This document shows positions 53,265 through 62,474 of a stretch of 64,000 nt of DNA, one piece after another. Every line of letters starts with the position of its first letter. Position 1 is the stretch's first letter. The translations under genes were made by a program, and so were the position numbers. The DNA is from Imperialibacter sp040222385 (GTDB lineage Bacteria > Bacteroidota > Bacteroidia > Cytophagales > Cyclobacteriaceae): assembly GCF_040222385.1 (NCBI RefSeq), contig NZ_JAVKDF010000067.1, positions 1-64,000 of the forward strand. Reading direction: 5' to 3'. The notes under the pieces are model-generated. The model did no database searches, had not been told where the DNA came from, and saw only the letters and a program-made list of their open reading frames with translations.

Positions 53265-54444
53265 GCTCCCCTACTTTTTGAATGATCATTTGTTGCACTC
53301 CAAATATCTTGGCGAAGCCCTTCGCATCGTCGGCCGACCAAAGACTGTTCATTTCTCCATATTTACCAAACAGGTTATTCATTAAGTCAAACTTCGACTC
53401 GATACCATGCACCTGAAAACGATAAGGAGCCAGCACCACAAAGACTTTACCCGTTACCCTTGCCTGTGAGCTTTCCAGGAAGGCCTCCAAATTGCGGCAA
53501 GCCGGATCCAGCCAAAGGCCTTCATGCATCAACTGCCCGTACCAGAGAGACTGCTGCTCCTTGATCTGAAGCTGAAATTTACTCAACACATGCTTCTCAA
53601 GTCCCTGATGGGCTTTGATGAGAATGGCAGGTGCCGGTGCTTCAAAACCAACCCTTCCCTTAATGCCCAGTATTGTATCGCCCACGTGAATATCTCTTCC
53701 TATACCGTAGCTGCCACCCAGCGCATTGAGCGCCTTGATCACTTCCACGGGCTTCATTTTCTTTCCATCCAATCCAACTGGCTGCCCCTTCTCAAATTCG
53801 ATGACAATGGACTTTGACGCCGACTCAGTAACCTTACTGGGGAAAGCTTCCTCGGGCAAAAAGCCGTTAGAGCCAAGCGTTTCCTTTCCTCCTACCGACG
53901 TACCCCAAAGCCCCTGATTTACTGAGTAAAGGGCCTTATCAAAGTTCATCTCTACCTTGTGGTCTTTCAGGAATTGGATTTCTTCCTCCCGGCTAAGTTT
54001 TTTCTCCCTTATCGGTGCTATGATCTCCTTGCCCGGGCAAAGCGCCTGAAAAACAAGGTCGAAGCGAACCTGGTCGTTGCCAGCGCCGGTAGAACCATGA
54101 GCAATCGCATCCACATTCAGTTGATTAGCAAGCCTTGCTATGGCCCTGGCCTGGAAAACCCGCTCAGCACTTACAGACAACGGGTAAGCCTGGTTTTTCA
54201 GCACGTTGCCATACAACAAAAACCTGATGCCTTCCTGATAATATTCTTCTACAATATTGAGCACCTGATGGCTGGCCGCTCCAAGTTTGTTGGCCTTTGT
54301 TGCCAATACATCCAACTCCTCTTTGGTAAATCCTCCCGTGTCAGCTAGAGCGGTGTGCACCTCGTAACCCAACGACTGCAAATAGATCAAACAATAGGAG
54401 GTATCAAGCCCTCCACTATAGGCCAATAAGACTTTCTTCTTCAT
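53251..54444 (-). CDS. argG: Argininosuccinate synthase
   Basis: Joins citrulline and aspartate with ATP; 397 residues, normal length. The PP-loop signature LLAYSGGLDTSYCL opens the protein, and AHGSTGAGNDQVRF and GLWGTSVGG follow as in the family. It lies between the GNAT gene (35 bp upstream) and argC (14-bp overlap). Confidence 0.97.
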   Translation of the reverse strand: MKKKVLLAYSGGLDTSYCLIYLQSLGYEVHTALADTGGFTKEELDVLATKANKLGAASHQVLNIVEEYYQEGIRFLLYGNVLKNQAYPLSVSAERVFQARAIARLANQLNVDAIAHGSTGAGNDQVRFDLVFQALCPGKEIIAPIREKKLSREEEIQFLKDHKVEMNFDKALYSVNQGLWGTSVGGKETLGSNGFLPEEAFPSKVTESASKSIVIEFEKGQPVGLDGKKMKPVEVIKALNALGGSYGIGRDIHVGDTILGIKGRVGFEAPAPAILIKAHQGLEKHVLSKFQLQIKEQQSLWYGQLMHEGLWLDPACRNLEAFLESSQARVTGKVFVVLAPYRFQVHGIESKFDLMNNLFGKYGEMNSLWSADDAKGFAKIFGVQQMIIQKVGEHAGE

Positions 54445-54479
54445 TACTAATATTTTGTACGATGCTACCCGATGATTTT

Positions 54480-55145
54480 CTAAGCTCTTTGTAAGCTTAC
54501 CCGCTCAGCAGTTTTCTTACCCGTGAATTTAAGAAAAGCTGCCCGCTTGAGCCTTACCAACCGCTCATAAACCTTTGATTTCTTAATGAAATTCCACCTT
54601 TTCTCTGACTGCTCTTTTGGGTCGAAAAGCATAGCCGTGCAAATACAGTTGGTTCTGTTCTTACTCATCAGAATGCTGTAATTCACGCAGCTAGCACATC
54701 CCTTCCAAAAATCCTCGTCTTCGGTAAGTTCTGAATAGACTACGGGTTCGTATCCAAGATCGGAGTTGATCTTCATCACCGGCAAGCTGGTGGTTAAACC
54801 AAACAGCTTCGCATTCGGAAACATTTTCCGTGAATGATCGAACGCCTTTTCTTTGATTCTCTTGGCGAGCCCCTCCTTGCGAAAATCCGGATGAACGATA
54901 AGACCGGAGTTGGCAGCAAACTTGCCGTGGCTCCAGGTTTCGATATAACAAAAGCCAGCCCAGTCCCCACTTTTAGTAAAGGCCACAATTGCTTTATTTT
55001 CCAGCATCTTTTTAGCTATGTATTCGGGAGACCTCTTGGCTATACCCGTGCCCCTTTTAAGAGCACTTTCCTCGATCTGCTGGCAGATTGTTTCAACAAA
55101 CGGAACGTCGGCAGCTGTAGCTACCCTGACAGAAAATTGTGTCAT
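54480..55145 (-). CDS. GNAT acyltransferase at the head of the arginine block
   Basis: A 221-residue GNAT protein. The acyl-CoA motif is visible in GLIVHPDFRKEGLAKRIKEKAF, and the fold begins with FSVRVATAADVPFV. The C-terminal extension (about 145-221) includes GCASCVNYSILMSKNR and is more than a plain GNAT. It is the first gene before argG and argC. In Bacteroidota such a gene often heads the arginine cluster; it could be the missing enzyme that makes N-acetyl- or N-succinylglutamate, since no argA or argJ is in the window. That role is inferred from position. Confidence 0.85.
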   Translation of the reverse strand: MTQFSVRVATAADVPFVETICQQIEESALKRGTGIAKRSPEYIAKKMLENKAIVAFTKSGDWAGFCYIETWSHGKFAANSGLIVHPDFRKEGLAKRIKEKAFDHSRKMFPNAKLFGLTTSLPVMKINSDLGYEPVVYSELTEDEDFWKGCASCVNYSILMSKNRTNCICTAMLFDPKEQSEKRWNFIKKSKVYERLVRLKRAAFLKFTGKKTAERVSLQRA

Positions 55146-55371
55146 TGTACAAAAACCCTACGGATAATAGTTTTGTGAAAAAAAGAAAAAAACAGACTGG
55201 GGGAGAAGAGGATACCACGTAGGTACCACTGGGGTATAGCAAGGCCTATGGCCTCGGAGTACTTGGCCTAAAATTGTTTACTGAAGGACAATATGTAAGT
55301 ATTGTAAACAACTGTTTAGTAATTATGGGCACAAATGTATGTCGGTCAACGAATCAATACAAGCAATTGTT

Positions 55372-55962
55372 TCATTTTTTGGTAGTATCCCGAAATTTCT
55401 TTTTGTATTTCCCGAAAGAGTCAGTCATTCCTCCTGACACGAGAAAGGTCATGATCTCCATCGCAGGAATATCTAACGGTGTGATATTCGCCCTGTCCAC
55501 AATATACAAGTCGCCTGCAATGCTGTAAGATATGGGAAAATATACGGCCACCTTCCCTGGTAAATTGATTGCTTTAAGATCCTCATTAGTTATAAAACCA
55601 ATTCTTTGAAGTATGCCGTGCGCATCCATATTGACCACTACCGCTTTGTCAAATTTTCTCTTGTCACCTACAAAAGCCGTCATCAGGTCGTTAAACGACG
55701 AATAGATCATATTGACCAGCGGCAGCCTTTTCAGGATCTTCTCAAAATACTCAAAAAAAGGTTTAGTGATAAAGTAAGTGGCCAGGTAACCTATCAGCAG
55801 CGTACCTGCTAGTATCGCCAGGATGCCCAAGCCAGGAATGTCGATTGGAATCAGCCCATCAAGCCATCGCACCACCCCCACACTCACATAAACGGTGAGC
55901 GCAAGGGGCACCACAAACACCAATCCCTTTAAGAAATAACTTACTACTCTACTCATATGCAA
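55372..55962 (-). CDS. DUF502-family membrane protein
   Basis: A 196-residue inner-membrane protein with two transmembrane helices (about 8-30 and 45-70) and a C-terminal soluble domain (about 85-190). The family pattern is clear (LKGLVFVVPLALTVYV, LPLVNMIYSSFNDLM, RIGFITNED, FPISYSIAGDLYIVDR, SGGMTD). Function is unknown. A start two codons later (55956) is also possible. It follows the nqr operon terminator at 55964, so it is a separate unit. Confidence 0.9.
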   Translation of the reverse strand: MHMSRVVSYFLKGLVFVVPLALTVYVSVGVVRWLDGLIPIDIPGLGILAILAGTLLIGYLATYFITKPFFEYFEKILKRLPLVNMIYSSFNDLMTAFVGDKRKFDKAVVVNMDAHGILQRIGFITNEDLKAINLPGKVAVYFPISYSIAGDLYIVDRANITPLDIPAMEIMTFLVSGGMTDSFGKYKKKFRDTTKK

Positions 55963-55963
55963 T

Positions 55964-55993
55964 AAAAAAGGCTTTGCAAGTTAATGCAAAGCC
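55964..55993 (-). terminator. Rho-independent terminator after nqrE
   Basis: On the minus strand GGCTTTGCA and TGCAAAGCC form a 9-bp stem with a 6-nt loop, followed by six T. It lies 39 bp after the nqrE stop and ends just before DUF502, so the nqr transcript ends at nqrE. Confidence 0.9.
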
Positions 55994-56031
55994 CTCTGTG
56001 TTATAGAAGTTTTGTTACGTTTTTGCTGCAA

Positions 56032-56643
56032 TCAAATAGCAATTCCAATAAATGACTTAAATGCGATGCCCATCAATCCGGTGATAAGCATAGTAAGACC
56101 AAGACCTTTAAGTCCATCTGGCACATGGGAATATTTCAGCTTTTCCCTAACTGCAGCTAGTGCCACGATGGCCAGCATCCAACCCACCCCTGAACCAAGA
56201 CCGTAAGCTGTTGCCTCCACGATGGTGTAGTCTCTCTGAATCATGAAAAGAGAAGCACCTAGTATTGCGCAGTTTACAGCAATCAAAGGAAGGAAAATAC
56301 CCAAAGAGCCATAAAGCGCAGGAGAAGCTTTTTCAATGATCATTTCCACCAACTGCACAATAGCAGCGATGATAGCAATAAACATGATAAAGGTAAGGAA
56401 GCTAAGGTCTATCGTTTCAAAACTAGCCCCAAGCCAGCTAAGTGCACCTTCATTCAGTATAAAAGTTTGCATCACCCAGTTGATCGGCACGGTAATACCC
56501 AAAACGAAAATTACTGCAGCACCCAAACCAATTGCCGTACTCACTTTCTTGGAAACGGCAAGGAATGAACACATGCCAAGAAAATAGGCAAATATCATGT
56601 TGTCGATAAATGCGCTCTTAATGAATATATTTAATGCATCCAT
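56032..56643 (-). CDS. nqrE: Na+-translocating NADH:quinone reductase subunit E
   Basis: A 203-residue membrane subunit with six transmembrane helices, homologous to RnfA and paired with NqrD around the membrane 2Fe-2S centre (Cys in FLGMCSFLAVS and NCAILGASLF). All family landmarks are present, including GVGWMLAIVALAAVREKL. It is the last gene of the nqrABCDE set; a terminator follows instead of nqrF. Confidence 0.97.
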   Translation of the reverse strand: MDALNIFIKSAFIDNMIFAYFLGMCSFLAVSKKVSTAIGLGAAVIFVLGITVPINWVMQTFILNEGALSWLGASFETIDLSFLTFIMFIAIIAAIVQLVEMIIEKASPALYGSLGIFLPLIAVNCAILGASLFMIQRDYTIVEATAYGLGSGVGWMLAIVALAAVREKLKYSHVPDGLKGLGLTMLITGLMGIAFKSFIGIAI

Positions 56644-56647
56644 GTTC

Positions 56648-57310
56648 TTAGTGTTCTACGTAACCGTTTTTAGTTCTTTGTACCCAAATGATCAACCCAA
56701 GTATCATAAATGCTCCGATTGGGTCAACCATCAATCCGTTGGTCGGAAAGTCCAGTCCCATGGCGGCAAATACTTTGAAGTCAAATATAGAAGCCGATCC
56801 AAAAAGCTCTCTAAAGAAAGCCACGGCAAGGATAATCCATGAATAACCCAAGCCACTGCCCAAACCGTCAAGCATTGAATCATAAGGCTTGTTAGCCAGG
56901 GCAAACGCCTCAAGACGGCCCATCACAATACAATTAGTGATGATCAGGCCGACGTAAGCTCCCAACACCTTGTACATATCGAAAGCATAGGCCTTTAGCA
57001 CCTCACTTACCAATGTAACAAGCGTTGCCACTACTGCTAGCTGCACGATGATTCGCACCCTGTTGGGGATAAGGGTACGCATGAGCGAAATAAGAAGGTT
57101 AGAAAATACAATTACAAGCGTAACGGCAATCGCCATCACAAGAGTAGGCTGCATTTTCACCGTCACTGCCAATGCCGAGCAAATACCCAACACCTGAACA
57201 GTAACCGGATTATCGTCGTTCAGAGGATCAGTAACAAACTTCTTCCGCCTCTTTGAAAATAAAGGTTCCGCTTCTTTAACTACTGGTTTTTCTAGCGTTT
57301 CAGTGCTCAT
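56648..57310 (-). CDS. nqrD: Na+-translocating NADH:quinone reductase subunit D
   Basis: A 220-residue membrane subunit with six helices. LGICSALAVT and IITNCIVMGR carry the two conserved cysteines of the intramembrane iron-sulfur centre. Homologous to RnfE and to NqrE. It lies 4 bp before nqrE and 36 bp after nqrC. Confidence 0.97.
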   Translation of the reverse strand: MSTETLEKPVVKEAEPLFSKRRKKFVTDPLNDDNPVTVQVLGICSALAVTVKMQPTLVMAIAVTLVIVFSNLLISLMRTLIPNRVRIIVQLAVVATLVTLVSEVLKAYAFDMYKVLGAYVGLIITNCIVMGRLEAFALANKPYDSMLDGLGSGLGYSWIILAVAFFRELFGSASIFDFKVFAAMGLDFPTNGLMVDPIGAFMILGLIIWVQRTKNGYVEH

Positions 57311-57346
57311 CGCAAACTGATTTTAGTGTTTATTAATCTCTTCTAA

Positions 57347-58108
57347 TCAAAAAGCCATTGCAGATTGCCCGCTAGCTGACTTTTGCTTTTTAATAAATGC
57401 AGTGTAAGACGAAAGGTAATTTTCGAGCATCGCATTCACTCCTTTTCCTGTTAGTGTTGCACCCGACATTCCATCTACATGGTGGGCATCCTGTGGCTTG
57501 CCACTTTCTCCCTTCACCATAGTAACAGACACCAAATCGCCATTTTCAAATATTTCCTTTCCAACGTAGCGTCCCTGAATCTCCGGGGTTGTGATTCTGG
57601 CGCCAAGCCCTGGTGTTTCCGACTTATGATCAAATGCTACTCCTTTGATAGTGTTAAGGTCACCATCAAGTGCCATGTAGCCTGAAATCCAGTCCCAAAG
57701 GCCACTACCAAACATAGGGAATACGTAAGCAATCACTTTCGATGAGTCATTTTCGTCAAGAAACATAAAGACAGGATAGTTTTTCACTTCCTTGTCTACT
57801 TTATGGTTCTTCTGAATATCGATTTTTTCAGCAATCAAAGGATTACCCTTAGCGTCCTTCTCAACAGGGTTACCGTTGATGTCTACAACCACCGATTTAA
57901 ATCGCTTGTCATACAGTGCCAACACTTCCTCCCCGGTTTCGAGATTGGAAATATCCATCACTGCACCCAGAATTTTCTTCTTGGTATCAAGCTCAATCTG
58001 CTTGGTTTGGGCTGGCTTAAGACCAACCGAGGCAAGTGATAAAGCCCCACCGAGTATGATGGTCATCACTCCCGAAAATAAAAGAACATAAGCGTTAGAC
58101 TGTCGCAC
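57347..58108 (-). CDS. nqrC: Na+-translocating NADH:quinone reductase subunit C
   Basis: A 253-residue subunit with an N-terminal transmembrane helix (about 6-28) and a periplasmic FMN domain. The covalent FMN is attached through Thr218 in the motif DGMSGAT, added by ApbE, whose gene is not in the window. It overlaps nqrB by 14 bp. GLGARITTPEIQGRYVGK is a further family signature. Confidence 0.97.
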   Translation of the reverse strand: MRQSNAYVLLFSGVMTIILGGALSLASVGLKPAQTKQIELDTKKKILGAVMDISNLETGEEVLALYDKRFKSVVVDINGNPVEKDAKGNPLIAEKIDIQKNHKVDKEVKNYPVFMFLDENDSSKVIAYVFPMFGSGLWDWISGYMALDGDLNTIKGVAFDHKSETPGLGARITTPEIQGRYVGKEIFENGDLVSVTMVKGESGKPQDAHHVDGMSGATLTGKGVNAMLENYLSSYTAFIKKQKSASGQSAMAF

Positions 58109-59291
58109 GTTGTAGCCTCCGTTTTTTGTTTGCTTGTACTACGTAATAATCGATAAGTGGCGCAAATACGTTCATAAGAAGTATCGCCAACATGATTCCT
58201 TCAGGATATGCCGGGTTAAACACACGGATCAACACCGTTAACAATCCAATCAGAAATCCATAAATCCATTTGCCAGTTTCAGTTTGAGAAGCTGTAACAG
58301 GGTCAGTGGCCATAAATACAGCACCGAAAGCCAACCCTCCAACTACCCAGTGGTACTGCGCCGGCATCAACATAAACTCATTAAGGCCAACGAGGTTGAA
58401 TATGAGCCCCATTGTGTAAGCCCCGGCAAAAACCGCCACAATTATCTTCCAGCTACCAACTCCGGTTAAAACCAAAATGGCCGCCCCAATCAGGCACATC
58501 AAAGTAGACGTTTCACCTATTGAGCCTGGCATGATACCCAGGAACATATTCCAGAAATCATAAATACCCGCCGACCATGAATCGTTGAGCAAATCCACCA
58601 CCGGGGTAGCACCCGGGTTGCCCACGGTGCTGGCAGCAATTGCCAAAGGTGTGGCACCTGAGTAGGCTGCTACTGGCGCAGCATCACCAAGATATGTCCA
58701 AACTTCGCCGCTGATGGCAGTGGGATAGGCGAAATAAAGAAACGCTCTGGCTACCAGGGCTACGTTAAGAATATTCATCCCGGTGCCTCCAAAAGCTTCT
58801 TTTCCGATAACTACCGCAAAGACAGTAGCCAGTGCCACCTGCCATAAAGGAATAGTCGCAGGCATGACAAGTGGAATTAGTAAGCCAGACACAAGGAACC
58901 CTTCACTTACAGGGTGCTGCCTGATCACACAGAAAATAAATTCAACACCAAGGCCCACTGCATAAGAAACAATGATGATAGGAACTACTTTCAAAGCACC
59001 GATCAATATCTTGTCTATTAGTTCAGCCTCCACTCCAGTTGCCAGAAAATGCTGATGACCAACGTTCCACATGCCAAACAGCAAGCACGGAATCATAGCG
59101 ATGATAACGGTAAACATCATTCGCTTCAGGTCGACAGCATCTTTTACCTGAGAACCTTTTTTTCCCGTAGTAAGGTCTGGAGCAAACACAATAGTTCTGT
59201 GGCCTTCATAAAGCGTATGATACTTTTCATACTTCCCACCCTTCTCTACAAAAGGCTTTAGTTTATCGAAGAAATCTTGTAAGAACTTCAT
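58095..59291 (-). CDS. nqrB: Na+-translocating NADH:quinone reductase subunit B
   Basis: A 398-residue polytopic membrane subunit that forms the sodium channel and holds covalent FMN on Thr214 (motif SGATPLAI) as well as riboflavin. Other landmarks are EGFLVSGLLIPLVMP and FGGTGMNILNVALVARAF. Located between nqrA (8 bp gap) and nqrC (14-bp overlap). Confidence 0.97.
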   Translation of the reverse strand: MKFLQDFFDKLKPFVEKGGKYEKYHTLYEGHRTIVFAPDLTTGKKGSQVKDAVDLKRMMFTVIIAMIPCLLFGMWNVGHQHFLATGVEAELIDKILIGALKVVPIIIVSYAVGLGVEFIFCVIRQHPVSEGFLVSGLLIPLVMPATIPLWQVALATVFAVVIGKEAFGGTGMNILNVALVARAFLYFAYPTAISGEVWTYLGDAAPVAAYSGATPLAIAASTVGNPGATPVVDLLNDSWSAGIYDFWNMFLGIMPGSIGETSTLMCLIGAAILVLTGVGSWKIIVAVFAGAYTMGLIFNLVGLNEFMLMPAQYHWVVGGLAFGAVFMATDPVTASQTETGKWIYGFLIGLLTVLIRVFNPAYPEGIMLAILLMNVFAPLIDYYVVQANKKRRLQRATV

Positions 59292-59299
59292 AAATACGA

Positions 59300-60664
59300 T
59301 TAGCTATATTGAATTAAGTCAAGTCCTTGTCTGAGTATTTTCTGGATATCATTTTTCGAAACATCGACGAATTCGCAAAGTGCCAAATCTTCTTCGATAA
59401 CCTCGTAAATACCCAAAGCTTCCATGTCATCATAGTCCTCAGCCAAAATAGCTTTCATAAGGTATGTGACATATATATCCATCGGCAACACCTTTTCAAG
59501 ATTGCCAGATTGAACGAATGAGCGTTGCTCACCGTGCGTATTCGTATCTAATACAAACTCTCTTTTTGTATTGGCAAACAGACCGAATGCTCTTTGAAAG
59601 CTCAGCTTATTGAAAGTTGGCAGTATCCAACCCAAAAATTCCTCCTTATCTCCTTCCGGGATAACTGTTACCTGATTAGCGTAATAACCCAGAAAACCAT
59701 CTTTACCAACAGCCTCGCCTGAAAGCACATTCCCTGAAATCACCCTAACGTGATCCGATTTAAGGTTACCTTCTAAGAACCTGCCTACATTGGCTCCAGA
59801 GTAAGTGTTGTAATACTGCGGGTTGCTTATCTCAGACCCACAAACTGTTATTACTTTAGAAGCATCGTATATCCCTTCCAGAAACAGCTTCCCTATTTGA
59901 ATCACACCATAAGGTGAAACAGTCCAAACTATATCTCCTTTATTAATCGGATCAAGGTGGTGAATTTGGATACCCACGTTACCGGCAGGATTCGGCCCTG
60001 AAAACTTATTTACTTCTGCCCCTTTCACATGAGCGAACATGGGAAGCACCTCAGCATCGGCATTAATATTAACATGCACCATGCCTAAAGTGAATTTCTT
60101 AAGAACGTCTATCCCCGCCTGAAAGAATTGATCTTGTCCTTTGAACAGGATACCATAGTCAGGAGACAAGGGGTTGGTATCAAACGCTGAAATAAATATG
60201 GCTTTGGGAGTAACGGTCGGGTCGGCTATGATGCCGAAAGGGCGCTGAACAATATTTGGCCAAACACCACTTTTAGTCAAAAGCTCTGTCGCTTTCTCCT
60301 TTGTGAGAGAGCTCATTTCGGACACCGTGAACTTGGTAAACTGTTCGTGTGTTATTTTCTTGTCTGCAAGAATCTTGATTTCAAGAAGCTTTCTCTTCTC
60401 ACCCCTCTTTATTTCTACAACCTCTCCGCTAACGGGCGAAGTGTACATTACATTTTCCTGGAGTCTGTCGAAAAACAGGGGTGTGCCAGCCTTCACACTG
60501 GTTCCTTCTTCGACCAGTAGTTTGGGGCGAGTAATTCTCTGAAAGTCGGTTGGTTTGACTGCGAAAGTCTCAGGTTGTTGAATTTCACCAATTTTTTCCT
60601 CGGCCTTGCCTGCGAGATTGATATTAAACCCTTTTTTGAGCTTTACGAATTTAGACATTTTCAA
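59300..60664 (-). CDS. nqrA: Na+-translocating NADH:quinone reductase subunit A
   Basis: A 454-residue cytoplasmic subunit that contacts quinone. It opens with KLKKGFNINLAGKAE, and shows IKRGEKRKLLEIKI, GPNPAGNVGIQIHHLDP and SGNVLSGEAV, all typical of NqrA. It is the first gene of nqrABCDE. A 10-bp inverted repeat lies 66 bp upstream of its start. Confidence 0.97.
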   Translation of the reverse strand: MKMSKFVKLKKGFNINLAGKAEEKIGEIQQPETFAVKPTDFQRITRPKLLVEEGTSVKAGTPLFFDRLQENVMYTSPVSGEVVEIKRGEKRKLLEIKILADKKITHEQFTKFTVSEMSSLTKEKATELLTKSGVWPNIVQRPFGIIADPTVTPKAIFISAFDTNPLSPDYGILFKGQDQFFQAGIDVLKKFTLGMVHVNINADAEVLPMFAHVKGAEVNKFSGPNPAGNVGIQIHHLDPINKGDIVWTVSPYGVIQIGKLFLEGIYDASKVITVCGSEISNPQYYNTYSGANVGRFLEGNLKSDHVRVISGNVLSGEAVGKDGFLGYYANQVTVIPEGDKEEFLGWILPTFNKLSFQRAFGLFANTKREFVLDTNTHGEQRSFVQSGNLEKVLPMDIYVTYLMKAILAEDYDDMEALGIYEVIEEDLALCEFVDVSKNDIQKILRQGLDLIQYS

Positions 60665-60729
60665 TAGGTAAAATAGACCGAAATCCTTTAAAACGTGGCA
60701 AAATTAATAAAATTTAACTCAACTAAAAG

Positions 60730-60781
60730 GTAAGTGAAATTATTCGTTCGAAGGTTTTTTACCACCCTCATTTTCACTTAC
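60730..60781. repeat. 10-bp inverted repeat between ispH and nqrA
   Basis: GTAAGTGAAA (60730-60739) and TTTCACTTAC (60772-60781) are perfect inverted copies separated by 32 bp. They lie upstream of nqrA and downstream of ispH. They could be an operator for nqr or a weak terminator for ispH. Confidence 0.55.
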
Positions 60782-60794
60782 ATAAACAGCACAT

Positions 60795-61694
60795 TTAAGC
60801 AATTGTTGGTTCACTAGGACTTTTTTCCTTGATGAATTCTGCTACCCGCTCCATTAACCACATGGGAGTGGACGTAGCCCCACAAATACCTATATTTTCA
60901 GCATCGACAAGCCAGTTCAAGTCCAGCTCCTCTTCGCTCTCAATGAAATAACTTCTTGGATTGATAGAAAGGCATACTTCATACAATGCCCGTCCATTTG
61001 AACTCTTTTTTCCGGCAACAAACAGCACCACATCCTGATCCTCCGAAAACTTCCTCATTTGAGGCTCTCTGTTAGACACCTGACGGCAAATGCTATCGTT
61101 GGCATCGAAGTCCTGAATCCGCAACTCACCCTTGTTTTCACGAATGCGCTCTTCTATGAGCGCTTTGATATGATAGAAGCCTTTTGTAGACTTGGTAGTT
61201 TGGCTAAAGAGGGTGATTGGCCTCGAATAGTCGAGCTTATCCAGGTCCTCGTCTGTCATAACAATGACGGCCTCCTCCTTTGTTTGTCCGGCAAGCCCTA
61301 TTACTTCGGCATGACCTTCTTTGCCATAAATGACAATCTGGCCCTCTACCTTTTTCATACTGTCGTAGGCGTGTTTCACTCTGTTCTGGAGTTTAAGCAC
61401 AACGGGACAAGAGGCATCAATCAGTTCTATATTGTTTTCAAGAGCCAATTGATAAGTTTCTGGCGGCTCGCCATGTGCTCTTATTAGTACCCTTGTATTG
61501 CGGAGGTTTTTTAGGTCGTCCCGACTGATAATCCGGAGCCCTTTCTGGTAAAGCCGCCTGACTTCCATGTCGTTGTGAACGATGTCGCCCAGGCAATATA
61601 ACTGGCCATTGTCTTCCATTTCATCCTCTGCCATTTTAATGGCAAATTCAACTCCGAAACAATACCCAGAATTTTTGTCGATAGTAATGTTCAT
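60795..61694 (-). CDS. ispH: 4-hydroxy-3-methylbut-2-enyl diphosphate reductase
   Basis: Last step of the non-mevalonate isoprenoid pathway, making IPP and DMAPP; 299 residues from the chosen ATG at 61694 (MNITIDKNSGYCFGV), with an alternative at 61736. Three iron-sulfur cysteines are visible in GYCFGVEFAI, SCPVVLKLQN and NDSICRQVSNRE; substrate-binding HGEPPE and TKSTKGF are also seen. It follows cmk by about 60 bp or less, as is common. Confidence 0.96.
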   Translation of the reverse strand: MNITIDKNSGYCFGVEFAIKMAEDEMEDNGQLYCLGDIVHNDMEVRRLYQKGLRIISRDDLKNLRNTRVLIRAHGEPPETYQLALENNIELIDASCPVVLKLQNRVKHAYDSMKKVEGQIVIYGKEGHAEVIGLAGQTKEEAVIVMTDEDLDKLDYSRPITLFSQTTKSTKGFYHIKALIEERIRENKGELRIQDFDANDSICRQVSNREPQMRKFSEDQDVVLFVAGKKSSNGRALYEVCLSINPRSYFIESEEELDLNWLVDAENIGICGATSTPMWLMERVAEFIKEKSPSEPTIA

Positions 61695-61753
61695 AACGCT
61701 TTTTCCTGCCCTACTTGCTTCGTTGATCGATTTCAAAATTTTGAAACAAGCTT

Positions 61754-62458
61754 TTAGTTCTTGTTTCGATCAACTCCGGAAATTAATTTGCTCGTGGCCA
61801 GGTTGGTAATGAGCTCTATTTGTTCCTCAAAGGTAATATGTGTGGTGTCAATTTCAATAGCATTTGCTGCCTTCTTTAAGGGACTCTCTTTTCTGGAGGT
61901 GTCTATTTCGTCTCGGGATCGCAGGTTTTCAATCACTTCTTCCAACTCCACAAGCTGGCCTTTGCCCAATAACTCCTTCTGACGCCTCTCAGCACGCACA
62001 TACAAGTCGGCTGTCATAAATATTTTAAGGTCTGCATCAGGAAATACCACCGTACCAATATCCCTGCCATCCATCACCACTCCTTTGGACTTGCCCATTT
62101 TTCGCTGCTGAGCAACCAAAGCCTGCCTCACCTCTTTAATGGCACTTACATCACTTACCCTTTGTGATACCTCCATGCCCCTAATTTCTTTTTCCACATT
62201 CAACCCATTCAAATACACTTCATTCACCTTCTTGCCAGCATTGTAATGAAATGTTATATCAATTTGTTCGAGTGCCTTTGACACAGCTTTGGGGTCGGTA
62301 AGCGAAACATGGTTGTCAATAAAATACAAAGTAACCGATCTGTACATGGCGCCTGTGTCTATGTAGATGTAGCCCAAGAGACCTGCTACAGCTCGTGCTG
62401 TTGTGCTTTTTCCGCAACCTGAGTAACCATCGATAGCTATAACTATTTTTTGCATCAA
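61754..62458 (-). CDS. cmk: Cytidylate kinase
   Basis: Phosphorylates CMP and dCMP with ATP; 234 residues. P-loop GYSGCGKSTTARA, YIDTGAMYRSVT, VVMDGRDIGTVVFPDADLKIFMTA and the RRQKEL lid region are intact. A start at the second Met is equally likely. It lies between a small lipoprotein gene (16 bp upstream) and ispH. Confidence 0.96.
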   Translation of the reverse strand: MMQKIVIAIDGYSGCGKSTTARAVAGLLGYIYIDTGAMYRSVTLYFIDNHVSLTDPKAVSKALEQIDITFHYNAGKKVNEVYLNGLNVEKEIRGMEVSQRVSDVSAIKEVRQALVAQQRKMGKSKGVVMDGRDIGTVVFPDADLKIFMTADLYVRAERRQKELLGKGQLVELEEVIENLRSRDEIDTSRKESPLKKAANAIEIDTTHITFEEQIELITNLATSKLISGVDRNKN

Positions 62459-62474
62459 ATTCTAGTGTTGAACA

